This document shows positions 33,955-45,834 of a stretch of DNA of 64,000 nt, one piece after another. Each line of letters starts with the position of its first letter. Position 1 is the stretch's first letter. The notes under the pieces were generated by a model. That model ran no database searches. It saw only the letters and a list, made by a program, of their open reading frames with translations, and was not told the DNA's origin. The translations under genes were made by a program, and so were the position numbers. Source of the stretch: Gigaspora margarita (Eukaryota; Glomeromycota; Glomeromycetes; Diversisporales; Gigasporaceae); the NCBI GenBank assembly GCA_009809945.1, contig WTPW01000187.1, positions 228,973 through 292,972 on the forward strand, in the 5' to 3' direction.

Positions 33955-35105
33955 ACTTGTCTAAATTTTCAGAAACTTTTCCCGTCAATTACTTGTCCAA
34001 ATTTCTGAACAAAAGAAAAACAAAAAATTTTAAGTAAAAGACGAAGCAGTTATTAATACTAGTTTTTATAAAGGTCAACCTTTTTCTGCTCTTGTTGTTT
34101 CAGGGACTCCTTTATATATTCAGCACACAAGCCAGAAGCATCAGTTGTGCAAGATAACTGGCAGTTGGTGCCCTTGGTACAAGAAATTCTAGTGAAAGTT
34201 TTCTTTCATCAATGAAGGTCCTATAGCTGACTAGACGGTGAACTAAAAAAATGAGTTTTTCAACACTTTCTTTAAGGTTTTTAATGACAAGTACATAATT
34301 TCCATATACCCGCTATATATTCTCGCTTGGAGTTTTTTTTTTTTTTGGGATTTTGAACAAAAAGTGGGAAATTCGGCATACCCCTTCCCTAAGATCAGCA
34401 TTGTTGTTCCTAACCTAATCGGGAAGAAGGTATGCAAGTGGATAAACAGGAACAGACGCGTAATGTGATATGGCGCAGAGGAGATGGTCGATCATTGGAG
34501 TCCAAATTCCAGAACTTTCTTTTTTACTATATATATATAATACTTAGGCGAGACGATTCCTTGTACAGTATTATATAATTTTTTATTATTAGATTACTTT
34601 TTCTTTTTTTTGCTTTTTTCATCTTCGTTCTTTTATGATTGAATTATGTTTAGAATATTTTTTCCTTTTATCTCTTCTTTTATATGTTTCTTTTTCTTTT
34701 TTCTTTTCCTAAATTTTGTTTTTCTCTCATAGACATGGCATTTATTTTGTTTTTTATATAAGAGTAAAAGATAAACTATTCTGCTCGGACCTAGGTGAAA
34801 GAAGTTTTAAAGAAAGGATAGGTAGTCTTGACAGGCTAGTAGAATCCTTCTAGTGATATATTTGTTTTCTTCAGTTGTAGAAGAAAATTGGTATAGAGGA
34901 AAATCTCTGCTTATAGCAGGTCGCACATGGGTAATTTGGACTTTAGTCGCAAAGAGCCGGGTGAGCACCAACTTGTAACTTAGGTATCAAAAGGAATTTC
35001 CTTATGAGTAACAATAATATTTCTAGTGTAATATTAAAACCTAATAAAGTTGAGGCAAGACTGCCGAAAGGTTAAAAAAAAAAAAAAAAAACTTGTCTAA
35101 ATTTT
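33955..35105 (+). mobile_element. A-tailed retroelement of unknown type with 15-bp target duplication
   Basis: ACTTGTCTAAATTTT occurs exactly at 33955-33969 and 35091-35105. Between them is 1121 bp ending in about 18 A residues. No tRNA-like head was identified. Short pieces look like degraded coding sequence, but no frame is convincing. It could be a 5'-truncated LINE or a composite SINE. A related T-rich part may exist at 4380-4810. Confidence 0.7.
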
Positions 35106-35149
35106 TTTTTACTTTAACAATTATAATTTATTTATTTAAAAAGTATGTT

Positions 35150-36107
35150 ATATGAGTTTAGTAACTTAGGGAAGTTGGTAAGTTGTCACCTCCAAGTAGC
35201 AGGTCTAAAGTTCAAATCCTACTGGTAACACTTTGAAAAATAGACCTGTGTTCTGGTAACTGTTTCTCATCAATCGGTTGGATACACTATCTGTAGTTCT
35301 TGGTACACTATCTAGAATGGGAGCTCCCGGGCACGCTAAATCCAAGAAACCAGAGAAATAAAAATCTGTTTGGCAAGCCCTGAGTAAGAAGTTAGCAAAA
35401 ATCTTTGACAGTGCTACCAAAGCTAAAATATTGGAAACTGGAACCAAAGAATCAGATAACAAAACCCTCGAAGAGGGGGTCTACCAACCTGGCCACCAGA
35501 GTTGCACCAAAAGAAAAGGTTCTACATTCTGGCAGTAGGTACCAAGAGAAAAAAGCTATATCGACTCTTCTGAACTAACTAGTTTGAAAGTTTGTGAATC
35601 TGGTATAAGGACTAGTAGAATAGTAAGGTGGGTGCTGGGATTGGAACGAACCTTGCAAGGGCAGAAGTAGATTATAGTAGCAGTTTAGGCTAATCTCTAG
35701 ACTGCAAGTGGTCTGCTTTAGTAGATGCATAAGTTATCGAAGCATAGGTAATATCTGTGTAGAACAGGAACTGCTCTACCAAGTGTTCTATGAGGATAAA
35801 CTAGTCCTAAGGGGATTCTGCAAGCATCTGGAACTAACCTTGACTAACTAATGTAACAGAAGATTGTACCAGTAATACAAATAGGATTGGCAAGTAAAGT
35901 AGGAACCAGAGGATTTAAATAGGCAATGGCAGTATGTGGGTTGCAGGTATAGCAGCTAGTATAAAACCTTCATATGGTATTTAAATAGGCAACCAAAAGT
36001 TGCAAGTATGACTAGTTGTATTCTCATTAATATAAGGTGCCCTTGATCCATTTGCTTGAATAAAGCCTTTCTCCAAAGTAGAAACTTTGACACAAAAAAA
36101 AAAAAAA
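35150..36107 (+). mobile_element. tRNA-headed SINE, copy A
   Basis: The head has CTTAGGGAAGTTGGTAAG (A-box-like) and AAGTTCAAATCCTAC (B-box-like), followed by ACCTGTGTTCTGGTAACTG and a body collinear with copy B on the opposite strand. It ends CTTTGACAC plus an A tract (36094-36107). The target duplication is not certain because another transposon inserted directly next to the tail. Frames inside it are not genes. Confidence 0.75.
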
Positions 36108-36116
36108 TATTATATT

Positions 36117-36389
36117 CAGAATTGTTAGATAGTAAATTACTATTGGTAAATTATAGTAATTTATTAGATAATTTACTAAAAGTGTAGTAAATTTACCTTT
36201 ATATACTTAAATTTAGGTCTGTTTATGTAATTTGATTGGCTAAAAAATTTTTTTAGTTACTAAATCACATGATTTTATATTATACAAACATTTTTAAAAA
36301 TAACTAAGAGTAAATTTACTCATAATTTACCAAATAGCCTAGTAAATTTACCAAAAAAAATTTAAAATTAAAGTAAATTAACAACTCTG
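36117..36389. mobile_element. 273-bp hAT-like MITE next to the SINE tail
   Basis: The ends CAGAATTGTTAGATAGTAAA and (inverted) CAGAGTTGTTAATTTACTTT are flanked by ATTATATT (36109-36116) and GTTATATT (36390-36397), seven of eight alike. Confidence 0.75.
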
Positions 36390-36409
36390 GTTATATTATA
36401 CTATATTAT

Positions 36410-36965
36410 AAAACTACTATTTGCTCTATTAATAAACTGAAAATCAGAATCTGATCCAGATCCAGCCTTGTGAACTGGGTTGAACTATGATTTTTTGAAC
36501 CCAACTAGGTTCAGATTATGAGAAAGACCTGAACTGATTGTACTTGAACCAATCTAGTTTATAAAAATAATTTTTTTATAATGATCTGTATGAAAAAAAA
36601 TTTTTTATAGCACAAATTGTACAAGGAAAAGTTTTTATAACACAAGTTGTATAAGAAACTTTGATTTTTTTTACTTTACTTTTTTTTTTGTTACCAATTT
36701 TTATAAAAGCCAAAGTGATTTTTTTTCTTTTTCCTATTAAATAAAATAAAATTTTGCAATTCATAATAAAATTAAATTCATTTTGCTTAGTAAATTTTTT
36801 TAAAATGCTTTATTTTCATATGAGCAAAGTAAACTTATACCAGTTCTGGTTCGGGTCAGGCATCAAATATTCAGGTACGGTTTATACTTGGACCCAAACC
36901 AGTTTTCCAGTTTGATTTAAGTTTTTGCTAAAACCCAGTCTAATCCAACTTATGAAGAACACTAC
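36410..36965. repeat. Self-complementary region rich in GGTTC/GAACC motifs
   Basis: GAACCCAACTAGGTTCAG, GACCTGAACTGA, CCAGTTCTGGTTCGGGTCAGG and ACCCAAACCAGTTTTCCAG occur in both orientations, which looks like a decayed hAT-type MITE. Ends could not be fixed. Confidence 0.3.
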
Positions 36966-36980
36966 AAATATTATCTAAGT

Positions 36981-37275
36981 AGGACCCCAGATATCTAGTA
37001 TAAAAATCATATATTATGTATTTTAGCAAAACCTTCTAAAATTTAAAAAGCAAAAAAACAGTTTTTAGCAATTATTTTGGCATCTAGTAGTCCAATTTAA
37101 ATGAACTTTTTTTTTAAATAAAGTCTCAGTAAGATGCATTTAACAAAAAAAGTTCATTCAATTCTGATTACTGAATCAAAAGTTATTTAACAAAATGTAG
37201 TTTTGTTATTTTTAGCAAATTAGATAAAATTGGCCAAACCCCAGTTATAATCCATATAAGAGATATCTGGGTCCT
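36981..37275. mobile_element. 295-bp MITE, AGGACCC family, copy 1
   Basis: The ends AGGACCCCAGATATCTAG and (inverted) AGGACCCAGATATCTCTT are flanked by ATCTAAGT and ACCCAAGT (six of eight). The centre has CTCAGTAAGATGCATTTAAC and AAAAAAAGTTCATTC. The related copies are at 39033 and 55865. Confidence 0.7.
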
Positions 37276-37419
37276 ACCCAAGTATAATTGTTGTATAATA
37301 TTCATCAAACGAAGTTTGTATATGCAATTGATTATACAAAAAACTCTGAATTTAACAAAATACTCAACTACTTTTTCAAATTTTACTTCTAAAAATTTTT
37401 TCTCTAGGCTTCTTATAAA

Positions 37420-37740
37420 AAAGAATAAAAAAAAAATTAAAAATAAAAAAAATAAAAATAAAAAAAAAATAAAAAAATTTGAAAAAATAAAAAAATAAAA
37501 CATCAAATTAAAAAAAAAATAAAAAATAAAAAGAAATTCAAAAAAAAATAAAATAAAAAAATCAAAATAAAAAAAATAAAAAAAAAAAAATAAAAAAATT
37601 TGAAAAAATAAAAAAATAAAACATCAAATTAAAAAAAAAATAAAAAATAAAAAGAAATTCAAAAAAAAATAAAATAAAAAAATCAAAATAAAAAAAATAA
37701 AATGAAAACAAATAAAAAATAAAAAAAAAAAAAAAACAAA
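37420..37740 (+). repeat. A-rich low-complexity block with an exact 121-bp tandem duplication
   Basis: CATCAAATT occurs at 37501 and 37622, and the surrounding 110-120 bases are copied base for base with a 121-bp period. Composition is A with scattered T, G and C. Open frames of both strands here are artefacts of composition. Confidence 0.8.
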
Positions 37741-37889
37741 AAATTAGAAAAAAACCAGATTGAGTAAATCTATTTAATCTTAACTAGTATACAAAGATTA
37801 CAATTTTTGATTAATTGTACAAACAAAATTCTGCACTTATTTGATAAATTTAAAGATCACTACAAATTATTAATCCTTTTATTTTTTCT

Positions 37890-39030
37890 AAAGATAGTTA
37901 TTAAAGATTTTTAGTAGTGCTACCAAAATCTAAAATATTAGAAATAGAGCCAGAGAACTAGACAACAAGATTCTCAAAGAAGAAGGTTTACCAATCTGGC
38001 TACTGGAGTTGTATCAGAGAAAAAGGATCTATACTAAAGAAGTAGATACTAAGAAAAGAAAGAACTATAGTAATACCTAATACTAGATAATTCAATCCTT
38101 CTAGATTAATAGGTTTAAAAACTTGTAATATATTAAAGAAAAACTAAAAAGAAGATTTTTTTTTTTTTTTTTGACATATTCTGCTAGTTGATTTTAGTTT
38201 TAAAGTTTATCGCTATGATATATACCATTTTATCAACCGTAGTTCCCGTATATGCATAATCTGCATACCGTCTAACCCAGAAATGCCCCAGAGGTGCAGG
38301 TCCCACGTCTCTGTCTTTTTAATACCCCAGTTCTTAGGTAACATCCGCTACAGCTTTACCTGTATACTTGCAGTCAGGGCGAACCATTAAACCGCTACTG
38401 TTACCCTGCCCTTATGGAGTTCCCAGACCCCAGTGCTCTATCCTTTCATCTTCATGAGTATACTCGGTAATTCACAAAACTTCCAATCCAGGTACCCGGA
38501 AGGATTGGTCAGCCAGGCTTTAGGATGCCTTTATGGTCTCTCTTTTCTTGGTTCATGCTTTTGTAACACATGACCTTTTCCTCTGGTACGGCTCTGGCGG
38601 TTTGGTTGGTGAGGACCTATACCCGAAAGTCCTAACGTCAGGTTTCCCGGAACCCAATCCAAATCTATTTTATAGTACTGTCGAAAGTCCAGCTTTTTCA
38701 CTCGGGTCTTGCCAAATGAGTTCTGATCTTCAGGTTCCCAGGCGTTACATGATCCTATTTCTAGGATCTCCCATTTCAATGGTATAACCCAAGTTACAGA
38801 TCTTTGCATGATCCAACCCATCGATGAAGATCAGTTCAGTAACACAGGTGTAATTTTAATTTTCGAACCAGCACCAAGTAGAATTCGAACTCACAACCTG
38901 CCGCTTGGGGGTGACAACTTGACCACTATCCTAAGTCGCCATAAAAAGAAGATTAAAATAAGTACTAGAATTAGAAGTGAACTTTACAAGAGCAGAAATA
39001 GGTAATAGTAGTAGTTTAAAAATACACCTA
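37890..39030 (+). mobile_element. Older fragment of the copy-A SINE family, split by copy C
   Basis: 37895-38145 parallels 35395-35600 (TGCTACCAAAATCTAAAATATT, then a stretch on to AAACTTGTAA). 38955-39020 parallels 35630-35690 (TTTACAAGAGCAGAAATAGG against CTTGCAAGGGCAGAAGTAG). It is more diverged than copies A and B. SINE copy C sits between the two halves. Confidence 0.65.
38146..38954 (-). mobile_element. tRNA-headed SINE, copy C, with 12-bp target duplication
   Basis: AAAAAGAAGATT flanks both sides (38146-38157 and 38943-38954). The minus-strand head at 38940 has ACTTAGGATAGTGGTCAAG (A-box-like) and GTGAGTTCGAATTCTAC (B-box-like). The tail is a T run at 38158-38172 on the plus strand. 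Its GC content is clearly higher than the surroundings. Open frames on both strands inside it are incidental. Confidence 0.85.
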
Positions 39031-39032
39031 AT

Positions 39033-39328
39033 AGGATCCTGAACATCTCTCATATAGGTCATAACTAGATTTTGATCAATTTTGATCTAATTTGTTAAAA
39101 ATAAAAAAACTACATTTGTTTAAATAATTTTTGATTCAGTAAATAAAATAGACTAAACTTTTTTTTGTTAGATGCACCTCACTGAGAGCTTTATTTTTAA
39201 AAAAAGTTTATTTAAATTGGACTATTAAATACAAAAATAACTAACAAAACCAGTTTTTTGCTTTTTAAATTTTAGGAATTTTTGCTAAAATATAATATAT
39301 GATCTCTGTACTAAATATACAAGGTCTT
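39033..39328. mobile_element. AGGACCC-family MITE, copy 2
   Basis: Collinear with 55865-56163: CATATAGGTCATAACTAGAT, TAGATGCACCTCACTGAGAGC and TATGATCTCTGTACTAAAT. The flanking duplication is degraded. Confidence 0.65.
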
Positions 39329-40607
39329 TATCTATTTACAAAAATTGGTTAATGCTATAGTATAAGTTACTAAAATGTAAATATTTAGTAATCTGGTAGG
39401 ACAGATACTACTTTATCAAATTTTTTGTGAGAATAAACCAAATTGTACTTTTACTATATAGCACTACTTATGAGACCCCCAGTTTTATTCAAAAAACCCC
39501 TTTAGCTAACTTGAATAGTACTTGGGGGCAGTGTTGTCACTCAGACTGGACCCGGACTTGGACCGGACTCAGACAAAGCTAATCTTGTCTGCTGGACAGC
39601 CGGACAATTATATTGTATAGGCAGACTTTCTTGTGATTGGTTGATCACATAAATTGAATACCACGTCATAATAAAAACCTTGAGTTTATTCATATGTACG
39701 TATGTACGTACAATTAAAGGTATGGAAATATTACCTCTCCATCGCAACTCCTTATAGCACAAGCGATATATCATCATTGGTCGTGATAGGCAGTATGTTG
39801 TTATGGACAGTATATGTCGTTATGAATGTCTAAAGTCGTAGATTGTAATGGGGATACTATAGATCGTGATACTATTTTCTAAATATTTGAATGTTAATGG
39901 TCAATGACTAAATTCAAAATTATAAGTGCCAAAAGTAATAAATATAATTAATATGTTCTTCATTTATTACAAATTATAGTCACGAAAAATCAACCTCTAG
40001 CATTAATCTTGGAATTGTTCAGAAAATTCTGAAACTATCTGATTTTTTGTTCAGAAAATCAACCTCATTCTGAACATTTTAAAGGATATTTATTGGATGC
40101 ATGTGTTTTATATGCTTTTTATATGTTTTTATATGATAATTTTTAATCAAAAATTTTCTATTTTTTACATTCTATACAAACATCAAACATCTTTTAAAAT
40201 GTTCGTCGATTTTCTGAACAAAAAATTGGATAATTTCAGAATTTTTTGAACAATTCCAAGAGATTTTTTTTTATAGGGTCTAAACAAATTTAAAATTGGT
40301 ACTACATATGGGATTCGATGTTGGTGGATAATTTAGGTGGACTGGCGAAGTCTTGCTTAATTTTAAATGGAATTTGTTTGGAAAATATTATTATTATTAT
40401 TATTATTATATCGATTAAGCAATTTTTACATCTTTCTTTATGGCATTCTCGTTTGCTGTTACAGAAACTCAAAGTGTTCAAGAATTTCTTTTGTGAACAT
40501 CAATTATTCTTGGATTGGTTTTGCTTATATATATTGAATTGCGTCAGTTTATAGAGATATGAGCATTTTAAATAAATATATTGAGAAATAATTGTAAGTC
40601 ATATATA

Positions 40608-43600
40608 CCATAAATTCTCGAAATAGCGGGCTGGGGCATATTTCGAAAATCATGCCCCCTAAAAATAGCATAGGTGGTTTCGAAATAACGCCCATGCGCA
40701 TCCCGAAATAACACGCACCCCATTATATACATTAATAAATATCACGTTACATATATAATTTAATTTATGAACATCCATAAAATATACCTGGGGTATAAAT
40801 AAATAAACTAAATTTAAAATAAGCTATCACGTAGAAACAGAATAAACCCTTAATTTATTCCTTATACCGGTAATAAAAATATCTTTTAGTTTTCATTCCT
40901 TCTCTAAGAGAGATCAATAATTAACAACATAACATTTTTAAGAATTTATGTGTCTTAGATCTACTTTTTATGTCAAGCTTACCGGTAATTCACATAATTC
41001 TGTCTAGAATGTGCAATGCTTTCTTAGCATAACCATACTTTTTTTTATTTAATTCAAGATGCTCTGTTATAATTTTTTTAAAAACTTTTTATAGTAAGTC
41101 GCCTGATATGAAAGTATCAAGCATGAACGAATGTACATGGTAATAAAATGGTTTATAACAAGTGTAAGATTGCAAATGTATTTTTTTTCCTGCAGTCAGA
41201 TTTCATTGACCCTTGAATTTGCACGAATACTTTTTTTTTTAGTACCTATACCATCTTGATAGCAAGATCTAAGACGGAATTATCGAATAAAAGCAAAAAT
41301 TTTGTAAAAATTTATTGTAGAAAATTTTTCATTGGTTCTATTTTTAGAATTGAACGACGATTTTGAATGATTTTTCACTTATTACTTCTTCCGTTTGCAA
41401 ATTATCATGTCCTTGTTTATATATTTTTTTTTTTTACTAACAAATTTGTTTAATTTTAGAAAATACATTAGTTTAATGAAAAGAGAAGTAATATCTAATT
41501 AACAATTATTTAATAAATGGGCTTTACACTTACCATTTAGCACTAGCAAATAACTATTAGTAGTATAGTATGTGAATCGTTTTATGGACGAATTTATTCT
41601 AATAATTTGGAGTATATGCGATGAACAGAAAAGTAATATATTAATGTTATAATGTGTAGATAATTACCATAACACTCGTTATCTGTCATATAATTATCTA
41701 GCATGAATTCATCCTCATCATTCACTGAATTTTCATCATACAACATATTATCGTCTATATCATCAATATCCATATTATCTATATCTACATTACTCATATC
41801 CATATCTATTACATCTTCATTCTCCTCATCATCATCAACTTCTTCTTCTGAATGCACACTCTCTTCATTTAACAATTCATCTCTATTAATATCAGTTATA
41901 CGATTTTCAATAATCGCCTTAAGACGGTGCGATACCTTGTGATCTTCACTGCCATCAGGGTTCAAAGTAAGACCAGTTGATTCAAAAGACTTAACCAAGA
42001 CGCTTTTACTGATTTCCTTCCACGTTTGGGATACCCATTCACTAACGAGCTCGTATGAGGCCTTTTTGCGGTTTCCTTTTGCAGTGAATTTCTTTTTTTC
42101 TATTTTCCATCCATTCTTCCCACCTTTTTCTCATTCCATTCTTAAAAGGTTTGTTTATTGAAACATCAGGTAGCTGCAAAACACTCGTCATTCCTCCGGG
42201 TATTTCTAAAACGTCTAAACTTCATTATTCAATGCTCTAACTACATTATCACGGACGTGACTGCGATGCCGATCAACAAAAATTACATCCTTATTTTTAA
42301 AAAATCCATTGGGCCTTGCCCGAATAACTTGCGGTATGTAAGTAGAAATTATTAAATTTCCTATCATATTGGCATGCGGTGCTGTTGTCACTACAACGTC
42401 TCGGGGGAACTTGCCTCTGGGCTTCTTTTTTAATTTAAAAATTATGATGGGTGGAAGTTTGTCTCCTAAAGCTGTATAATCTAGAACTACAGTAAATCGC
42501 ACTTTATCACTTCCCGTAGTTTTAATTGGAATTTTACGGGTACCTTGAAACTCAAGTGTTGAACCCTGGGGCATATCAAACCACATCAGAGTTTCGACAA
42601 AAGAAATAATAAATTTTTTTTCTATACCCATAGTCTTTTCACATGCCTTTTTAATGAAGTCCGTAACAACTAAGGGTAAATCCTCAGGAAGCTTCTGTGC
42701 AATTTGTGTGCGAGCACATTTCACCAGATTGTGCTGATTCTTAAAACGTACAACCCAACCACGCGAAAACTAGGCATTTTCAATACCAAGCACTTCTCCT
42801 AACTCTTTAGCTTTCCTCCTAACCATGAGTGTCATGACTGCCATATTTTCTTTCCATTTTTTTTTTTATATATTCTAATAGTTCTTTTTCTAATGCAGAG
42901 TACATAGCTTTTCAGCCACAACCTTTGAGGACTCGTGCTTGACCTTTGTTTGGTGCAGCCTCAAGTTCTGTTTTCTGCTTTCTTCATTCTTGAACTCTTT
43001 TTCAGTCAACATTATAAAACTTTGCCGCGCTGCGATTCAAGGTGTCTTCTGCATATGCTATAACTTCAAGTTTAAATGTGATGATAAAACTTCTATTTGT
43101 GCAAACTAAATCTTCTATGTTTATTTGTTCGCAAAACACGTAAATTATCTTATATATATAAAAATTTAGTGTTACTAAATAAAAAAAAATCCTACACATT
43201 AATTTGATTAAGCTATAGTGGCCCGGATCAATTTCATTAATAGATATCAGTTTTTTTTTTTTAAAAGTATAAAGGACAAAAAATGTGTGAAAAAACCCTG
43301 AAATCAGATAACCTGTTATGATCTTACGACTTGTTATGACATAAAATTTGCTATTACATATGACTATCTTGGTCATATACTGTAGAAAAAAACTGGTTGA
43401 TAAATTAATACGAAACTTGTAAACGTTTTATTTGAATAGAATTGTGAAATTCGGCAAAATTTTTTTTTTAGTTTTTCTTATATATATCATGGAAGATGAT
43501 TTAACTATTTATTTTTGCAGATCTTAGACGCCAATATTCTTTAAACAGAAAGACACAAAATAGAAAATGTTTAACAATGCTATGTTCGCTATATCCAAAA

Positions 43601-43744
43601 ATACCGTTCATGGGCGTTATTTTGGAAAAAACCAGTTTCTAAAAAATTAACTATATATTCAAAATAATGCCCATGCGCGTACTCGAAATAGCGCCCACGT
43701 ATTCAAAATAGTGCGCCCTAGCCCGCTATTTCAAGAATCTACAG
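40608..43744 (-). mobile_element. Pogo-like DNA transposon, 3.1 kb, TA-flanked
   Basis: Terminal repeats CCATAAATTCTCGAAATAGC and (inverted) CTGTAGATTCTTGAAATAGC continue into GGGCT(G/A)GGGC. TA flanks at 40606-40607 and 43745-43746. Subterminal CCCATGCGCAT and GCGCGTACTCGAAATAGCGCC are also mirrored. It carries a pogo-type transposase gene on the minus strand. Confidence 0.85.
41594..43075 (-). pseudogene. Pogo/Tigger-type transposase, degraded
   Basis: The N-terminus at 43075-43002 reads KLEVIAYAEDTLNRSAAKFY, the Brinker-type DNA-binding helix domain of pogo transposases. It is followed by RKQKTELEAAPNKGQARVL, with stops in between. A Tc5-type helix-turn-helix region follows with frameshifts. 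The open piece 42724-42215 has the DDE_1 catalytic region: FVETLMWFDMPQGS, TVVLDYTALGDKLPPIIIF, and VIFVDRHRSHVRDNVV with the second Asp. Next, after a frame change, come PGGMTSVLQLPDVSINKPF and SEWVSQTWKEISKSVLVKSF, and finally an acidic tail (DDDEENEDVIDMDMSNVDID) ending near 41594. It would cut and paste at TA sites; several stops and shifts make this copy inactive. Confidence 0.85.
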
Positions 43745-43794
43745 TACATATTATGGTGACATATATTTTTGATTTTGACTTTTATTCCATAAAT

Positions 43795-43952
43795 TATGGC
43801 TTGGGTCTGAAAATGCATAGTCAAAACTAATTACAGCAGTTGGAACCATCGTATTATGACGAATAATAGTATCCATTATCCCCCCTTCTCCTTCAATTCC
43901 TAAAGCAAGAGGAGTAACATCTAACAAAATAATATCCTCAGCATTTATTTCT
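43795..43952 (-). pseudogene. Hsp70 (DnaK-type chaperone) fragment
   Basis: The minus strand reads [20 protein letters not shown], then [20 protein letters not shown]. This is the linker and start of the substrate-binding domain of Hsp70 proteins (family pattern LLLDVTPLSLGIETxGG, then a T-x-L-I-x-R-N-T-x-I-P-T-like run). An AG acceptor-like CCAAG precedes it. Only about 50 residues are kept; no ATPase domain was found nearby. It lies just outside the right end of the pogo element and inside the candidate 14.4-kb transposon. Confidence 0.75.
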
Positions 43953-44045
43953 TGGCATATTTTTTTATTATAAATTGGAGTTAATTATTTTTAAAATATT
44001 ATTCTTTTTACAATCACTAAAAAGCCTTCAAGCACACGACAACTT

Positions 44046-45834
44046 CATCAGCGAATTATATATACGTAATCTTACGTAAGATATTACGGCCCGTAATATT
44101 ATGAAAATCTTACGATCCTCATGGTGTATTACGTAATATATTACGTTAGATTACGGTAATATTACGGTTATTATTTCGAAATATTTCGAAATATACCAAA
44201 TAAAAAAAATGCAAATTACCTCCCCCACAGGGGTCGCGTACTCATGAAGATCAATAAACTAATGTGTGCAGGAGGTAATATTTTGATATTTTCGCATTGT
44301 TTCGCAATATTTTGGATCATTTCGCATTGTTTCGCAATATTTGGCAAATTTTCGCAAAATTTTAAAAAATAAATAAACGATATACATATTTACATAATCA
44401 TGCTTTTTTACAGGTTTTCGCTTTATTTCGCAAGGTTTCGCAATTTATTATAAAATTTTACATTTTTTATTTATTATTATTTTTTTATTTATTATTATTA
44501 TATATTATACATATTATATTATATATTATATTTTAATTATTATACATTTTTTACAGTATTATTTTTATATTATTATATATTATTTTAAATACTTTCGCAC
44601 TTCTTCGCTTCTAATTCTATTACTATATACAAAAAACTAGCCCTATACACTTATTTTCGCTCACTCACAGTTAGTTATTATCTTCGCTTCTTTGTTTTCT
44701 ATTGTCTTTACTTTGACTACTTCTTTTGTTTTGGCTATAAACTTCGTTTCGCACTCTTTTTCTAAAAACTTCAAAATAAAAATGTTTCTTAGAAGTGTTG
44801 GTTCTTGCAAATTGCTGAGGAAAGTCGCAAAGTTTCGAAGAAGTTAGGAATAACTAAAATAAAATTTAAAAAAATAAGTAAAAAAAAAAACAAAAAAACA
44901 AAAAGTGTAAGCAAACTAATAAAAAAAAATAAACGAAGCCCCAAATCTTCGTAAGAGTTCGCGTTCTTGTAAATTCAGAAATTGCAAAAGTCGTGTTAAT
45001 GTTCTTGCGAAATGCCAAAAAAGTCGCGAAGTACCGAAAAAGTCTGGGTTGTTTTTTCGTGCAAAGTGCCAGGAAGTAAGGGTTCTGTTCTCGCAAAGTG
45101 CTGAAATATAATAATAAAAAAAATTTTAAAATAAAACAAAAGAAAACAAAAACAAAAAACACGAAACGAAAAAATAAATGATGCGAAACCTTGCAAATAC
45201 TTGCACAAACTTGCAAAACCATGCGAAAACTTGCGAAAACTTGCACCTAACTAAATCATTCTCTAAAGAAGCGTTCTTGGTGTTCTTGATTATGTCAGAA
45301 GTCTTGAGTAGACATGCGAAAGGTTTCGAAATGTTGTATATCTTCTTGCAAAGGTGTCTTGTAAAAGTGGCGAAATAAAAAATAATTAAAAAAAAATTAA
45401 AAATAAAAATGAAAACAAAAAAATGAAACGAAAACAAAAAATGAAACGAAAATAAAAAATGAAACGAAATAAAAACAAAAAAGTGAAAGAAAAAAAATAG
45501 AAGATCTAATTATAAACAAAAGATCTAATCTGATCTTGTAGTACAGAATTTGAATATCATCAAATTATTTCGAACTATTTCAAAAAATCAGTCTAATGCG
45601 CAATCCAGGTTACAGACCTACTGATCCTGATCCAGCTTGGTTTCCTAGTCCTAAATTATTTTGAAAGGGATCAAAATATTTCGTTAACCTATTTTGAAAT
45701 ATTTCGAAATTACTTTCATAATATTTCGAAAATTTGATAATTCAAAATATTTCAAAATATATTACGTAATATTTTGCTTATATTACAGTTCGTAATATCT
45801 TACATAAGATTACGCTATTATAAATTTGCTGATG
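44046..45834. mobile_element. Complete copy of the TTGCAAAGTGCC element, 1.8 kb, with TIRs
   Basis: Left end CATCAGCGAATTATATATACG plus TAATCTTACGTAAGATATTACG. The right end, inverted, reads CATCAGCAAATTTATAATAGCG and TAATCTTATGTAAGATATTACG. Repeats of TTTCGCAA/TTGCGAAA and TTCTTGCAAAGTG fill it. No transposase is found; frames on both strands are low complexity (Phe-rich). No convincing target duplication. Partial copies: 1-654, 920-1925 and 6524-7990. Confidence 0.75.

Noticed and set aside
37183..37506. Open frames on both strands in A-rich DNA
   Set aside because: Poly-Lys/Asn or poly-Phe translations of low-complexity sequence with no other coding sign.
38531..38821. Overlapping open frames on both strands (84 and 96 residues)
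   Set aside because: They lie inside SINE copy C, which is GC-richer and so has fewer stops; no protein family is recognisable.
39529..39960. Short separate MITE beginning at the left CAGTGTTGTCAC end
   Set aside because: No inverted partner end or matching 8-mer was found within 1 kb; the only exact partner is at 53936-53948.
41703..41942. Ser-rich plus-strand frame of 79 residues
   Set aside because: It is the antisense of the acidic tail of the pogo transposase.
44866..45437. Phe-rich membrane-like proteins on the minus strand
   Set aside because: Translations of AAAACAAAAA-type repeats in a transposon; the hydrophobicity is compositional.
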